Source of the DNA: Streptomyces humi
GTDB lineage: Bacteria; Actinomycetota; Actinomycetes; Streptomycetales; Streptomycetaceae
Reading direction: 5' to 3'
Length of the DNA: 64,000 nt
Assembly (NCBI RefSeq): GCF_001005085.2
Contig: NZ_LBMU02000046.1
Location: forward strand, 62,001 to 126,000
Shown: positions 7,287 through 14,759 of the stretch, piece after piece
Numbering within the stretch: position 1 is the first letter of the stretch
Layout: each line of letters opens with the position of its first letter
Translations under genes and position numbers: made by a program
Notes under the pieces: generated by a model
Databases searched by the model: none
What the model was told of the DNA's origin: nothing
Seen by the model: the letters and a program-made list of their open reading frames with translations, nothing else

Positions 7287-8030
7287 TCACGGCTCCGGGT
7301 TCAGGCAGGCCGGGAAGGCGCTGGTGGCGGGGAGCGGGTCGACCAGGCGGGCGGCGGCGCGCTCCGGGCCGAGGAACGGGGCGAGTACGGAGAAGGCCAG
7401 GGCGGGCAGCAGGGCGGGCAGTTCGGCGGTCCGGTCGGCCGCTATGCGACGGTAGATCGAGGAGTACACACCACCGACCACCGTGTCGACCAACTCCTCC
7501 TCGGAGATGGGGAGGTCGCGGTCCGGCAGGTCGGTGAAGTAGTCCCGGAAGCGGGTCAGCAGGTGTTCGCGGGCTTCACGCCCGGCGGGGCCGACCGCGT
7601 CGATCTCCACGATCGCCATCGCCGCGAACGCGGGTGCCTCGGCGAGGATCGCGAGCAGGGTGCCGAGTCCGGCGAGCACCTGTCCCGGCCAGTCCGCGGC
7701 CCGGGCGCGGGCCTCCTCCATCGCCGCGAAGACCTGGGAGGTGCCGTGCCGGTGGGCGGCGAGGAAGGCGTCCTCCTTGCCCTTGAAGAGCTCGTAGAAG
7801 ACAGGCCTGGTCACGCCGGCCGCCTGGCAGATGTCGCTGACCCGGGTACGGGCGTAACCGACCTGGGCGACGGTGCGGACGAACCCGTCCAGCAACCGGT
7901 CCCGCTGGTTGGCGGCGACGGCCTCGGGCGAGGTGCGGCGCGGGCCCCGGCGCAGCGAACGCTCGGGGTCGCGTCCCTTACGGGTACCGGGCAGTACCAG
8001 CGGAGGTGACACCGGCGAGCCTGCTGCCAT
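7287..8030 (-). CDS. TetR-family transcriptional regulator
   Basis: The 247-residue protein has a basic, disordered N-terminal ~45 residues. A TetR helix-turn-helix follows: LLDGFVRTVAQVGYARTRVSDICQAAGVTRPVFYELFKGKEDAF, with the typical VTRPVFYELFKGKEDAF-type second half. The remaining ~150 residues form the variable ligand-binding domain. The gene is transcribed away from the secreted-protein gene at 8343, and a 13-bp palindrome at 8085-8097 lies between them, so autoregulation plus control of that gene is plausible. It is convergent with the GT-C-like gene (83-bp gap). The effector is unknown. Confidence 0.88.
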   Translation of the reverse strand: MAAGSPVSPPLVLPGTRKGRDPERSLRRGPRRTSPEAVAANQRDRLLDGFVRTVAQVGYARTRVSDICQAAGVTRPVFYELFKGKEDAFLAAHRHGTSQVFAAMEEARARAADWPGQVLAGLGTLLAILAEAPAFAAMAIVEIDAVGPAGREAREHLLTRFRDYFTDLPDRDLPISEEELVDTVVGGVYSSIYRRIAADRTAELPALLPALAFSVLAPFLGPERAAARLVDPLPATSAFPACLNPEP

Positions 8031-8065
8031 TTCGTGCCCTTTCTCGCGAACTCACGCAGCGTGCC

Positions 8066-8097
8066 TTGACGTTGAATACTCGTCAGGTTTACAACCT
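8066..8097 (+). promoter_or_regulatory. promoter-like TTGACG with AGGTT-TAC-AACCT operator
   Basis: In the 312-bp divergent gap 8031-8342, TTGACG (8066-8071) is followed at about 17 bp by a weak -10-like sequence that overlaps the perfect 13-bp inverted repeat AGGTT-TAC-AACCT (8085-8097). Further GGTT half-sites follow just downstream. It fits a TetR autoregulatory site. The rest of the gap, 8100-8342, shows no clear element. Confidence 0.45.
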
Positions 8098-8342
8098 TCA
8101 CAGGTTTTCTTCAGGTGCGGACCCGCGGCGAACGACCCGCTGGAGCCGTCAGTTTCACGCACCCGCAAAGCGCCAACAAGTGCACCGGCGTCCCTGACGC
8201 CGGATCAGTCATCAGCACCGCGCACCGGTCCGGCAGCCCCGCCATCCCGGGGGGCCGCCATGCCCGGGCCGCCGTTCCTCGCCATGCCCGGGACGGCCGC
8301 CCCTTCCTGGTCCCACCCGCACGCCCGAAAGAGGACTCCCGC

Positions 8343-9005
8343 ATGCGCAGATTCGGTGTCTCCGCCTTAACCGTCACCGCCGCTCTCTCCGCCCTGGCCC
8401 TCCTCCCGGCCGGCTCCGTCTCGGCGGCCGGCTCCGTGCTCACCTACGGCAGCGCCGGCGGCAACGCGGTCTCCGTGGGCGACGTGCTCACCGCGTCCCT
8501 GGCCAGTGGCACCAAGGCCACCCTCGCCACCAGCAGCGGCGGCTCCACCGGCATCACCTGCACCGGCTCGTCGCTGTCCGCGACGGTGACGTCGAACCCC
8601 GCCGCTCCGGGAACCGCGACCGAGTCCGCGACCTCCCAGACGTTCAGCGGCTGCACCAGCAACGTCCTCGGCGTCACCGGCGTGCAGAGCGTCACCGTCA
8701 ACAACCTGCCCTACACGACGTCCGCGGCCTCGGGCGGCGCGGTGACGGTGACCCCGGCCTCGGGCAGCACCATCCAGACCACAGTGGTCCTGTCCACACT
8801 GCTGGGCACCGTCAACTGCGTCTACCGAGCGTCCAGTCTGGCCGCGGTGAGCTCCAACACCGCCAACAGCCTGACCTTCACCAACCAGGCCTTCGCCAAG
8901 GCGTCCGGATCGGGTCTCTGCGCGTCCAGCGGATACTTCTCGGCCTCGTACGCGCCGGTCGTCGACGCCAGCGTCAGCGGTTCCCCCGCCGTCTACACCA
9001 ACTGA
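8343..9005 (+). CDS. secreted Streptomyces protein of unknown function
   Basis: The 220-residue protein has a clear Sec-type signal peptide (basic start, hydrophobic core ALTVTAALSALALLPAG, cleavage near VSAAGS). The mature part is rich in Ser, Thr, Gly and Ala, with four cysteines that could form disulphides (GITCTGS, FSGCTSN, TVNCVYR, SGLCASS). It resembles a group of Streptomyces secreted proteins without known role. ATG 8343 is chosen because AGAGGA lies upstream and the signal peptide begins there; longer in-frame starts would bury it. Codon 9 is TTA (8367-8369), so translation should depend on the bldA tRNA, linking it to development. A strong terminator follows. Confidence 0.8.
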   Translation: MRRFGVSALTVTAALSALALLPAGSVSAAGSVLTYGSAGGNAVSVGDVLTASLASGTKATLATSSGGSTGITCTGSSLSATVTSNPAAPGTATESATSQTFSGCTSNVLGVTGVQSVTVNNLPYTTSAASGGAVTVTPASGSTIQTTVVLSTLLGTVNCVYRASSLAAVSSNTANSLTFTNQAFAKASGSGLCASSGYFSASYAPVVDASVSGSPAVYTN

Positions 9006-9021
9006 CCACGAACTCCCGGCT

Positions 9022-9062
9022 CCACGGCGGGCGCGGACCACTTCGGTCCGCGCCCGCCGTGG
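9022..9062 (+). terminator. perfect 18-bp stem terminator
   Basis: An 18-bp fully paired GC-rich stem (9022-9039 with 9045-9062) with loop ACTTC begins 17 nt after the stop of the secreted-protein gene. It is among the best terminator candidates in the window. Confidence 0.88.
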
Positions 9063-9207
9063 CCGTCGTGGTGGACGAGTTGCCGACGGGCCGGTGAACA
9101 GTGCCGGGGCGCGAGGGGTTGCCGTTCGTGGGGAGGTAATGTGTTCGGGACTTGAAGGCCGTCCGTCCGGGCGTCTGCACGCGACCCTGAAAATGGAGCT
9201 GATCAAC

Positions 9208-10287
9208 GTGTCGACCGGCGGCGGACGGCTGTGGAGCCGGGCCACCTTGGCGGCCCTCTTCTGCACGATCACCCTGTTATCCGGCCCGAGTTACGCGACA
9301 CCTGGCGCACCCGAGCCGCGAGAAGACAGGTCGATAGAGCAGATCCAGGGCGAACTGGACGGCCTCTACCGCGAGGCGGAGGTGGCCACCGAGGCGTACG
9401 ACACCGCGGACGAGAAGGCGGCCGGGCAGGAGAGCCGACTGGCCTCGCTCCGCAGGGACCTGACCCGGACCGAGCAACGGCTGTCCGATCTGCACGACCT
9501 CGCGGGAGTCGCTGCCCGCACGCAGTACCGCGGCGGCAACCTCGACTCCACGGGCATCCAGCTGCTGCTCGGCGATCACCCCGGGGAAGCCCTGAACGAG
9601 GCGTCCCAGGCCCGCCAGGCGATGCGCGGTCTGGTCAACGTCGCCGAGACCCAGCGGACCGTCCGTGCCGAGCTGACCCGGCAGACCGACGCCGCCGCCG
9701 AGAAGTTGCGGGAGCTCAGGAACAGCCGGGCGGACAAGGCCGACGCGAAACGCAAGATCGAGAAGAAGATCGCCCAGGCCGAGCGGATCGAAGCGGGACT
9801 CAAGCAGGAACAGACGCGCCGGCTGGCCCAGTTGGAGAAGGACCAGGCGCGGGAGGCCGAGGCCAGATGGCAGGGCTCCGGGTCCGACGGCGGCGGCACG
9901 ACGGCGACCGGCTCGGGCGGTGGCCGGGCCGGGGCGAGCGGTGCGGCCGCCAAGGCCGTCGACTTCGCGATGGCGCAGATCGGCAAACCGTACGTGTGGG
10001 GCGCCGTCGGACCCTCGTCGTACGACTGCTCGGGACTCACCTCCGCGGCCTGGGCGGCGGCCGGCCACCCCATACCGCGGACCTCGCAGGCCCAGTGGCA
10101 GGGGCTGACCCGGGTCAGCCTGGCGTCCGCGCGGCCCGGAGACCTGATCATCTACTACGACGCCACGCACGTGGGCATGTACATCGGGGCCGGGACGATC
10201 GTCCACGCCCCGCGGCCCGGACGCACGGTCACCACCGCCCCGGCCGCGTCCATGCCCGTCCTCGGTGTCGTGCGACCCGGAGTCTGA
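9208..10287 (+). CDS. secreted NlpC/P60 peptidoglycan hydrolase with coiled coil
   Basis: The 359-residue protein has a signal peptide (LWSRATLAALFCTITLLSGPSYA), a long Glu/Arg/Ala-rich coiled coil at residues ~35-225, a Gly-rich hinge, and an NlpC/P60 domain in the last ~115 residues. Catalytic residues are visible: Cys in YDCSGLTSAAW, His in ATHVGMYIG and a second His in TIVHAPRPG. Such enzymes cleave peptide stems of peptidoglycan outside the membrane; the coiled coil probably restrains activity, as in RipA-like proteins. GTG 9208 is chosen because GGAG lies 9 nt upstream and the signal peptide follows. Codon 24 is TTA (9277-9279), so bldA control is likely. The next gene starts 5 bp after the stop. 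Confidence 0.9.
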   Translation: MSTGGGRLWSRATLAALFCTITLLSGPSYATPGAPEPREDRSIEQIQGELDGLYREAEVATEAYDTADEKAAGQESRLASLRRDLTRTEQRLSDLHDLAGVAARTQYRGGNLDSTGIQLLLGDHPGEALNEASQARQAMRGLVNVAETQRTVRAELTRQTDAAAEKLRELRNSRADKADAKRKIEKKIAQAERIEAGLKQEQTRRLAQLEKDQAREAEARWQGSGSDGGGTTATGSGGGRAGASGAAAKAVDFAMAQIGKPYVWGAVGPSSYDCSGLTSAAWAAAGHPIPRTSQAQWQGLTRVSLASARPGDLIIYYDATHVGMYIGAGTIVHAPRPGRTVTTAPAASMPVLGVVRPGV

Positions 10288-10291
10288 GCGG

Positions 10292-11302
10292 ATGACCCAC
10301 TCGCTGACACCCCGTGAGCAGCAGAACCTCCCCGCCCTCAGCGCACCGCCGCTGGTCCGGCTCGACGCCTATGTGGCCGAGGACGGGTCCACGGTGGTCA
10401 ACGGCCATCTCCTGGAGATGGGCGGCATGCGACAGCCCAACGAGGCGATCCTGGACGCCATCGCCATGTTCGCCCGCACGCTGGGAGCCCCGGTCGCGGC
10501 CACCGTCATCGACCGCACCGTGATGCAGGTGGCACGCCTGCGCGTGTACCCCGACGGTTCGAGCCGGACCATCGGCGAGGACGAGGACCTGCCACCCGGG
10601 CGCGAACGCACCGCGGCGGAGGAGGAGGCGTTCCCTCCGCTGGCTCGCGTCGAGCGCATCATCCAGCACGCGCAGCGCGAGGAGCTGCACGCCGCGTTCG
10701 TGCTCGCCGGCGCGCTGCGCGAGCACCTCACCCTGCGCAGGGGCGCGGAGGACGAACTCGCCCTCGAAGCACGGGCGATCGAGGCGTACCTCGCCTTCCT
10801 GCGCGGCGACTACATGCACTCCACGGTCCTCGCGCTGACCGTCGCACGTATCCGCTGCCGTACCGACCTGAACCGGGCGGCACCCGAGGTGGCCCGCGCC
10901 ACCGCGGCCTGGCAACGGCTGTGGGACGAGAGCCAGGTGGCCACCCGGGGGCAAGAACTGCTGCACATGTGGGAGCACCTGGCCGCGGCGGGCCTGCTGG
11001 TGGATCCGTCCCACCAGGCCATGGCCCAGGCCGTCCGGACCCGGCTCCGACACCGCGTACCCACCGCGTCGGCCGCGCCACCGGCCCTGCCCGCGGGCCT
11101 AGGGCCGACCGGTCAAGGGCCGACCGGTCAAGGGCCGACCGGTCAAGGGGCGGCCGGTCAGGGGCCGGCCGGTCAAGGGACGGTTGGCCGAGGGGCTGTC
11201 GGCCAAGGCCCGGTCGCTCCGGAGGACAAGCCCCTCAAGCCCACACGACGGGGACTGCGGCGCTTCACCCGGCGGCCCGGCCCGCCGCCCGCCGGGTCGT
11301 GA
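10292..11302 (+). CDS. unknown protein with collagen-like C-terminal repeat
   Basis: The 336-residue protein is not recognised. Residues 1-270 are mixed alpha/beta with many Glu and Arg, no signal peptide and no membrane segment. Residues ~271-305 are seven 5-residue repeats, mostly Gly-Pro-Thr-Gly-Gln, followed by a basic tail (LKPTRRGLRRFTRRPG). It starts 5 bp after the NlpC/P60 stop, so the two are probably co-transcribed; a role near the cell wall or the septum is only a guess from that. It is convergent with the methyltransferase gene at 24 bp. Confidence 0.65.
   Translation: MTHSLTPREQQNLPALSAPPLVRLDAYVAEDGSTVVNGHLLEMGGMRQPNEAILDAIAMFARTLGAPVAATVIDRTVMQVARLRVYPDGSSRTIGEDEDLPPGRERTAAEEEAFPPLARVERIIQHAQREELHAAFVLAGALREHLTLRRGAEDELALEARAIEAYLAFLRGDYMHSTVLALTVARIRCRTDLNRAAPEVARATAAWQRLWDESQVATRGQELLHMWEHLAAAGLLVDPSHQAMAQAVRTRLRHRVPTASAAPPALPAGLGPTGQGPTGQGPTGQGAAGQGPAGQGTVGRGAVGQGPVAPEDKPLKPTRRGLRRFTRRPGPPPAGS
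11102..11206 (+). repeat. 15-bp in-frame tandem repeats (Gly-Pro-Thr-Gly-Gln)
   Basis: Seven 15-bp units lie in frame within the 3' end of the preceding gene; the first three, from 11102, are identical and the rest diverge. Unit number could change by slippage without a frameshift. Confidence 0.85.
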
Positions 11303-11326
11303 ACCCGTGGGCCGGCGCCGACGGGC

Positions 11327-12250
11327 TCACCCCCGCCGGCACTCCGCGACGGCCACACGGCCGGACCGCAGGGACGACCGCCGCTCCACCGGGCCGCCCG
11401 ACGCGTGCGCCAGGGTGAGGAGATCGTCGTCCGAGACCACCTCCAGTCCGTACGACGCCAGCAGCGCCGCCATCCGCGGCGGCCTCCACAGCGAGCGCCA
11501 CGGCTCACCGGACGTCACGGAACCGCCGAGCACGCGCGCGAGATGACGCCCTGCGGTCGCCCTCGGCGACGGGGCCTGGTAGTTGACGACGAGCGTGCTG
11601 CCCGGTGCGGTCCGGGTGGCGAGCTCCGCCACCGTGGCCCGTACCTCGTCACGCGTGAGGTACGGCACGACCCCCTCCCACAGCCAGGTGGTCGGCGCCG
11701 ACGGATCGTGGCCGGCCGCCGCCAGCGCCGCACCGAGCTCATCGACGGCGAAGTCGACCGGCGTGAACCGCACGGACCGGGCGACGGCCGCCGCCCCGAC
11801 GCTGTCCGCGGCGTTCTCCCCGGGACCGCGGAGCAGGGGGGCGGCGTCGGCGAGACGGGCCCGCTTGTCCTGCTGTGAGGCCGGATGATCGACCTCCCAC
11901 ACATCGGTCCCCGCCAGTGCGGACAGCCGCCACGCGCGGGTGTCCAGACCGGCGCCCAGGATGACGAGCTGGCCGGTGACGTGGGTGCGCAACGCCTCGT
12001 CGATCGCGATCGTCCGCGGGACGACCACCTCCGCGCAGGCCCGCACACTCTCGTACGCGACCCGGGCCTGCCAGCCCTGCGGCACGCTGCCCGCGCGCAC
12101 CTCGTCCACGGGCACCCGCTCCGCGGCGCGCAGCAGCCGTACCGCCACCGGATCCGTGAACCGCCCCGCGGCGGTCGTCCCGTCCGCCGCCGCCCGCCCC
12201 TGACAGACGAGCACCGCCGTCCGGCTCGCCGCACGTCCACTCACGCTCAT
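11327..12250 (-). CDS. class I SAM-dependent methyltransferase, leucine carboxyl methyltransferase-like (PPM family)
   Basis: The 307-residue protein fits the actinobacterial PPM/LCM methyltransferase family (TIGR00027-type), common in Streptomyces and mycobacteria. Visible signs are ARVAYESVRACAEVV, the SAM loop QLVILGAGLDTRAWRL, the acidic WEVDHPASQQDKRARL, TPVDFAVDELGAAL and TTWLWEGVVPYL followed by TRDEVRATVAEL. The methyl acceptor is unknown, often an O-methylation target in secondary metabolism. ATG 12250 begins the conserved region; the ribosome-binding site is weak. It is divergent from the SDR at 12481, with an unusual repeat array between. Confidence 0.85.
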   Translation of the reverse strand: MSVSGRAASRTAVLVCQGRAAADGTTAAGRFTDPVAVRLLRAAERVPVDEVRAGSVPQGWQARVAYESVRACAEVVVPRTIAIDEALRTHVTGQLVILGAGLDTRAWRLSALAGTDVWEVDHPASQQDKRARLADAAPLLRGPGENAADSVGAAAVARSVRFTPVDFAVDELGAALAAAGHDPSAPTTWLWEGVVPYLTRDEVRATVAELATRTAPGSTLVVNYQAPSPRATAGRHLARVLGGSVTSGEPWRSLWRPPRMAALLASYGLEVVSDDDLLTLAHASGGPVERRSSLRSGRVAVAECRRG

Positions 12251-12337
12251 GGGCTCGCATTCAACACCATGCGCGCAACCCCTCGGCCACCCTGCGCGGT
12301 CGGACCGGACGGTGCCCTGGCGTCCGGGACCTCGGGC

Positions 12338-12397
12338 TGTCGGTGGGATGTCGGTCGAGGCCCGGACCTGTCGGTGATCCGTCGGCCGTCTGTCGGT
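12338..12397. promoter_or_regulatory. TGTCGGT direct repeats at 11-bp spacing
   Basis: In the 230-bp divergent gap, the heptamer TGTCGGT occurs at 12338, 12349, 12369 and 12391, with a variant CGTCGGC at 12380. Spacings are 11, 20, 11 and 11 bp. Heptamers at 11-bp intervals are the known layout of SARP and PhoP-type binding sites, so a winged-helix regulator of that kind could act here on the SDR, the methyltransferase, or both. Confidence 0.5.
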
Positions 12398-12480
12398 GCC
12401 CGCTGGAACCGTGGACACCGGGCCGCCCACCGGCGCGGTCCCGTCCACACCGTCTCCGGCAGCAAGGGAGCCCCGTCCTC

Positions 12481-13464
12481 ATGTCGTCCCAATCCGCCCG
12501 TCAGCCTTGGAACGTGCGCCGTCTGCCGCGTGCCGACGGGCGTGTCTTCCTGGTCACCGGCGGCAACGCCGGGATCGGGTACTTCGTCGCCGAACAGCTG
12601 TCGACGACCGGGGCCACCGTCGTACTCGGCAGCCGTGACACCGCGAAGGCCGAGGCCGCCATGGCGTCGATACGCGCGCATGTCCCCGACGCGCGGGTAC
12701 GGGCCGTACGGCTGGACCTGGCCGACCTCTCCTCGCTCGCGGCCTCGGTGGCGGCCCTGGGCGTGCGGCGCCTGGACGCGGTGGTCAACAACGCAGGCGT
12801 CGCGCTCGACGATCCGCCGCGCAGGGAGACGGCGGACGGCCTTGAACTCATGTTCGCCACCAATCATCTCGGTCACTTCGCGCTGACCAGATGGCTGATG
12901 CCGTTGCTCTCGGCCGCGCCGGCGGCTCGGGTGGTGACCACGGGCAGCTTCGCGGCCAAGTCCGAACGGCTCGATCTGGACGACCTACAGTCCCGCGAGG
13001 ACTACCGGCCCAAGCGCACCTACGGACGCTCCAAGCTGGCGCAGATGTCCTTCGGCGTCGAACTCGACCGGCGGCTGCGGGCGGCCGGCAGTTCGGTGAC
13101 GAGCGTGGTGGCCCATCCCGGCGGCGCACTGGACTCCCTCACCCCCTCTCGGCCTCCGGTCCACGCGCGCAGCGCAAAAGCCCGACTGGGCGGGGCACCC
13201 GCGGCCCTCCTCGTCCAGGGCAAGGACGCCGGCGCATGGCCGGCCGTCCGTGCGGTGCTCGACCCCTCCGTGCACGGCGGTCTGCTGTGGGGACCCCGCG
13301 TCTTCGGCCTGCGCGGCGAACCCCGTCCCGAACCGGTGTGGAGTCACGTCGCCGACAGGTCGGTGGCGGCACGGTTGTGGGACGCGAGCCGTGACCTGAC
13401 CGGCGTCGACCCCGCCACCGTCCTCGGACAGCGACTTCGGAAAGTGCCTTCGGCGCTGCTCTGA
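12481..13464 (+). CDS. short-chain dehydrogenase/reductase (retinol-dehydrogenase-like)
   Basis: The 327-residue protein is a classical SDR extended at the C-terminus. The cofactor motif TGGNAGIG lies at ~26-33, DLADLSS at ~80, NNAGV at ~102, and the catalytic Tyr-x3-Lys is in TYGRSKLAQMSF. The preference for NADP is suggested by the GSRDTAKAEAAM segment with a basic residue after strand 2. The substrate is unknown; members of this subgroup reduce or oxidise diverse hydrophobic alcohols. The ATG at 12481 has AAGGGAG upstream. It lies opposite the methyltransferase across the 11-bp repeat array. Confidence 0.88.
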   Translation: MSSQSARQPWNVRRLPRADGRVFLVTGGNAGIGYFVAEQLSTTGATVVLGSRDTAKAEAAMASIRAHVPDARVRAVRLDLADLSSLAASVAALGVRRLDAVVNNAGVALDDPPRRETADGLELMFATNHLGHFALTRWLMPLLSAAPAARVVTTGSFAAKSERLDLDDLQSREDYRPKRTYGRSKLAQMSFGVELDRRLRAAGSSVTSVVAHPGGALDSLTPSRPPVHARSAKARLGGAPAALLVQGKDAGAWPAVRAVLDPSVHGGLLWGPRVFGLRGEPRPEPVWSHVADRSVAARLWDASRDLTGVDPATVLGQRLRKVPSALL

Positions 13465-13644
13465 AAGGTGCCGTGACGCCGTTCGGCGGGGGGAGGGACG
13501 GCCGCGCGGGCAGGGCCGTGAGCCTGGCCCCGGCCGGCCGGCCGTCACCTCCACGCCGGCCTTGCACGCCGTCGCGTCACACCTGATGAGCTGGGATTTC
13601 ATACCGTCCGGCCGTAGTGTCACCCCATCGCGAAAGGGGGCCGG

Positions 13645-14391
13645 ATGGACCGGAACATCCGCACCGTCGAGGACGTACTGACACTCCTTGACGACCTGTT
13701 CACACCCGACGCCGACCGCTGGACGGGCGACGCGGCCGACTGGTGGGACACCTTCTACGCCGACCGTTCCAGACCCGTGCCGTTCTTCCAGGCCAAGGCG
13801 GACGAGAACCTCGCCTCCTACCTCGCCCGCGGTCTCGTCCCCCCGGGCCGGGCGCTGGACCTGGGCTGCGGCCCCGGACGCAACGCGCTCCACCTGGACT
13901 CCCGCGGCTTCCAGGTGGACGCGGTCGACCTCTCCCCGGCGGCCGTCGGCTGGGCCGAGGAACGCGCCCGCGAGGCCGGAGCCCACATCAGGTTCCACCA
14001 GGGAGACGCCTTCACCCTCGCCCGCACCGAACTGGACGGACCCTACGACCTGATCTACGACTCGGGCTGCTTCCACCACCTGCCACCCCACCGCCGCGTC
14101 AGCTACCTCGCCCTGCTCGACCGGCTCCTCGCACCCGGCGGTCACTTCGCACTCACCTGCTTCACCGACGGAGAGCACGGCGGATCCGACCTGCCGGACG
14201 CGGCCTTCTACCGGGACGCCCGGCTCCACGGCGGACTCGCCTACACACCGGAGTCCCTGCGCCGGATCTTCGCCGACCTCACGGAGGTCGAACTCCGGCC
14301 GATGCGCGACGAACCGGCCGACTCCGCGTACTTCGGCGAACCCTTCCTCTGGACGGCCCTGTTCCGGCGCGCTGCCGTGGACGCACGCTGA
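13645..14391 (+). CDS. class I SAM-dependent methyltransferase
   Basis: The 248-residue protein carries the SAM-binding loop ALDLGCGPGRNALHL at residues ~70-84, the second acidic strand VDAVDLSPAAVGWAEERA, and QGDAFTLARTELDGPYDLIYDSGCFHHLPPHRR, a layout close to thiopurine/tellurite-type small-molecule methyltransferases. Residues 1-60 (WWDTFYADRSRPVPFFQ) form a family-specific N-terminal cap. The substrate is unknown. ATG 13645 is preceded by AAAGGGGG, and a possible -10 TAGTGT lies about 25 nt upstream. The 180-bp gap before it shows nothing else. A gene remnant follows 16 bp downstream. Confidence 0.88.
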   Translation: MDRNIRTVEDVLTLLDDLFTPDADRWTGDAADWWDTFYADRSRPVPFFQAKADENLASYLARGLVPPGRALDLGCGPGRNALHLDSRGFQVDAVDLSPAAVGWAEERAREAGAHIRFHQGDAFTLARTELDGPYDLIYDSGCFHHLPPHRRVSYLALLDRLLAPGGHFALTCFTDGEHGGSDLPDAAFYRDARLHGGLAYTPESLRRIFADLTEVELRPMRDEPADSAYFGEPFLWTALFRRAAVDAR

Positions 14392-14407
14392 CGGATCGGC
14401 GATCCCG

Positions 14408-14692
14408 GTGCGCCCACCTGCCATGATCACCTCGGAGCGCGCACTGGGCGAGGCCGCGCAGGCCCTGCGGGAGCTGCGGCTCGACGTCCGGGTGGTCGGC
14501 GTTCCCGCCCCGGACCGCTTCGTGCTGGACGTCGGCAGCAAGGCCCTCGGCACCGACACGCCTCGGGGAGGTGCTCGCCGTCGTCCCCGACCACGTCCGC
14601 ACGCCCGTGCACCTCGTCGACGAACTACTGGTCGCCGGGACCGCGAGGTCGTCGACCGCTGGCCGGTGACGGCCCGGGGCACCAACACCTGA
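14408..14692 (+). pseudogene. remnant of a D-threonine aldolase / D-serine dehydratase-like gene
   Basis: The first ~50 codons read MITSERALGEAAQALREL, VRVVGVPAPDRFVLDVGSKALG and TD, which match the C-terminal part of the PLP-dependent, metal-activated D-threonine aldolase/D-serine dehydratase family. The sequence then jumps and shifts by +1 to RLGEVLAVVPDHVRTPVHLVDELLVAGT, and returns to the first frame for EVVDRWPV-TARGTNT. The PLP domain is missing, an internal segment is deleted, two frameshifts are present, and the metal-binding His-Val-Cys has become His-Val-Arg. It is a dead C-terminal fragment, not an 94-residue functional protein. Confidence 0.75.
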
Positions 14693-14714
14693 GCACCGTT
14701 CCGGAACCCGAGGG

Positions 14715-14730
14715 CCGGCACCTGTGCCGG
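14715..14730 (-). terminator. short inverted repeat between convergent units
   Basis: CCGGCAC-CT-GTGCCGG is a perfect 7-bp repeat (or six pairs with a 4-nt loop). It lies 30-45 nt beyond the stop of the 2OG-oxygenase gene and after the aldolase remnant, so it could end transcription from either side. Confidence 0.4.
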
Positions 14731-14759
14731 GCGCGCGGTGTCACACGTCACCGTACGCG

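Noticed and set aside
14408..14692. A 94-residue hypothetical protein
   Set aside because: The frame matches two reading frames of a D-threonine aldolase-like C-terminus with a deletion, so it is a remnant, not an independent gene.
12985..14751. A 588-codon minus-strand frame over the methyltransferase and aldolase remnant
   Set aside because: It runs antisense to a methyltransferase with obvious SAM-binding motifs and shows only low-complexity sequence, so it is not a gene.
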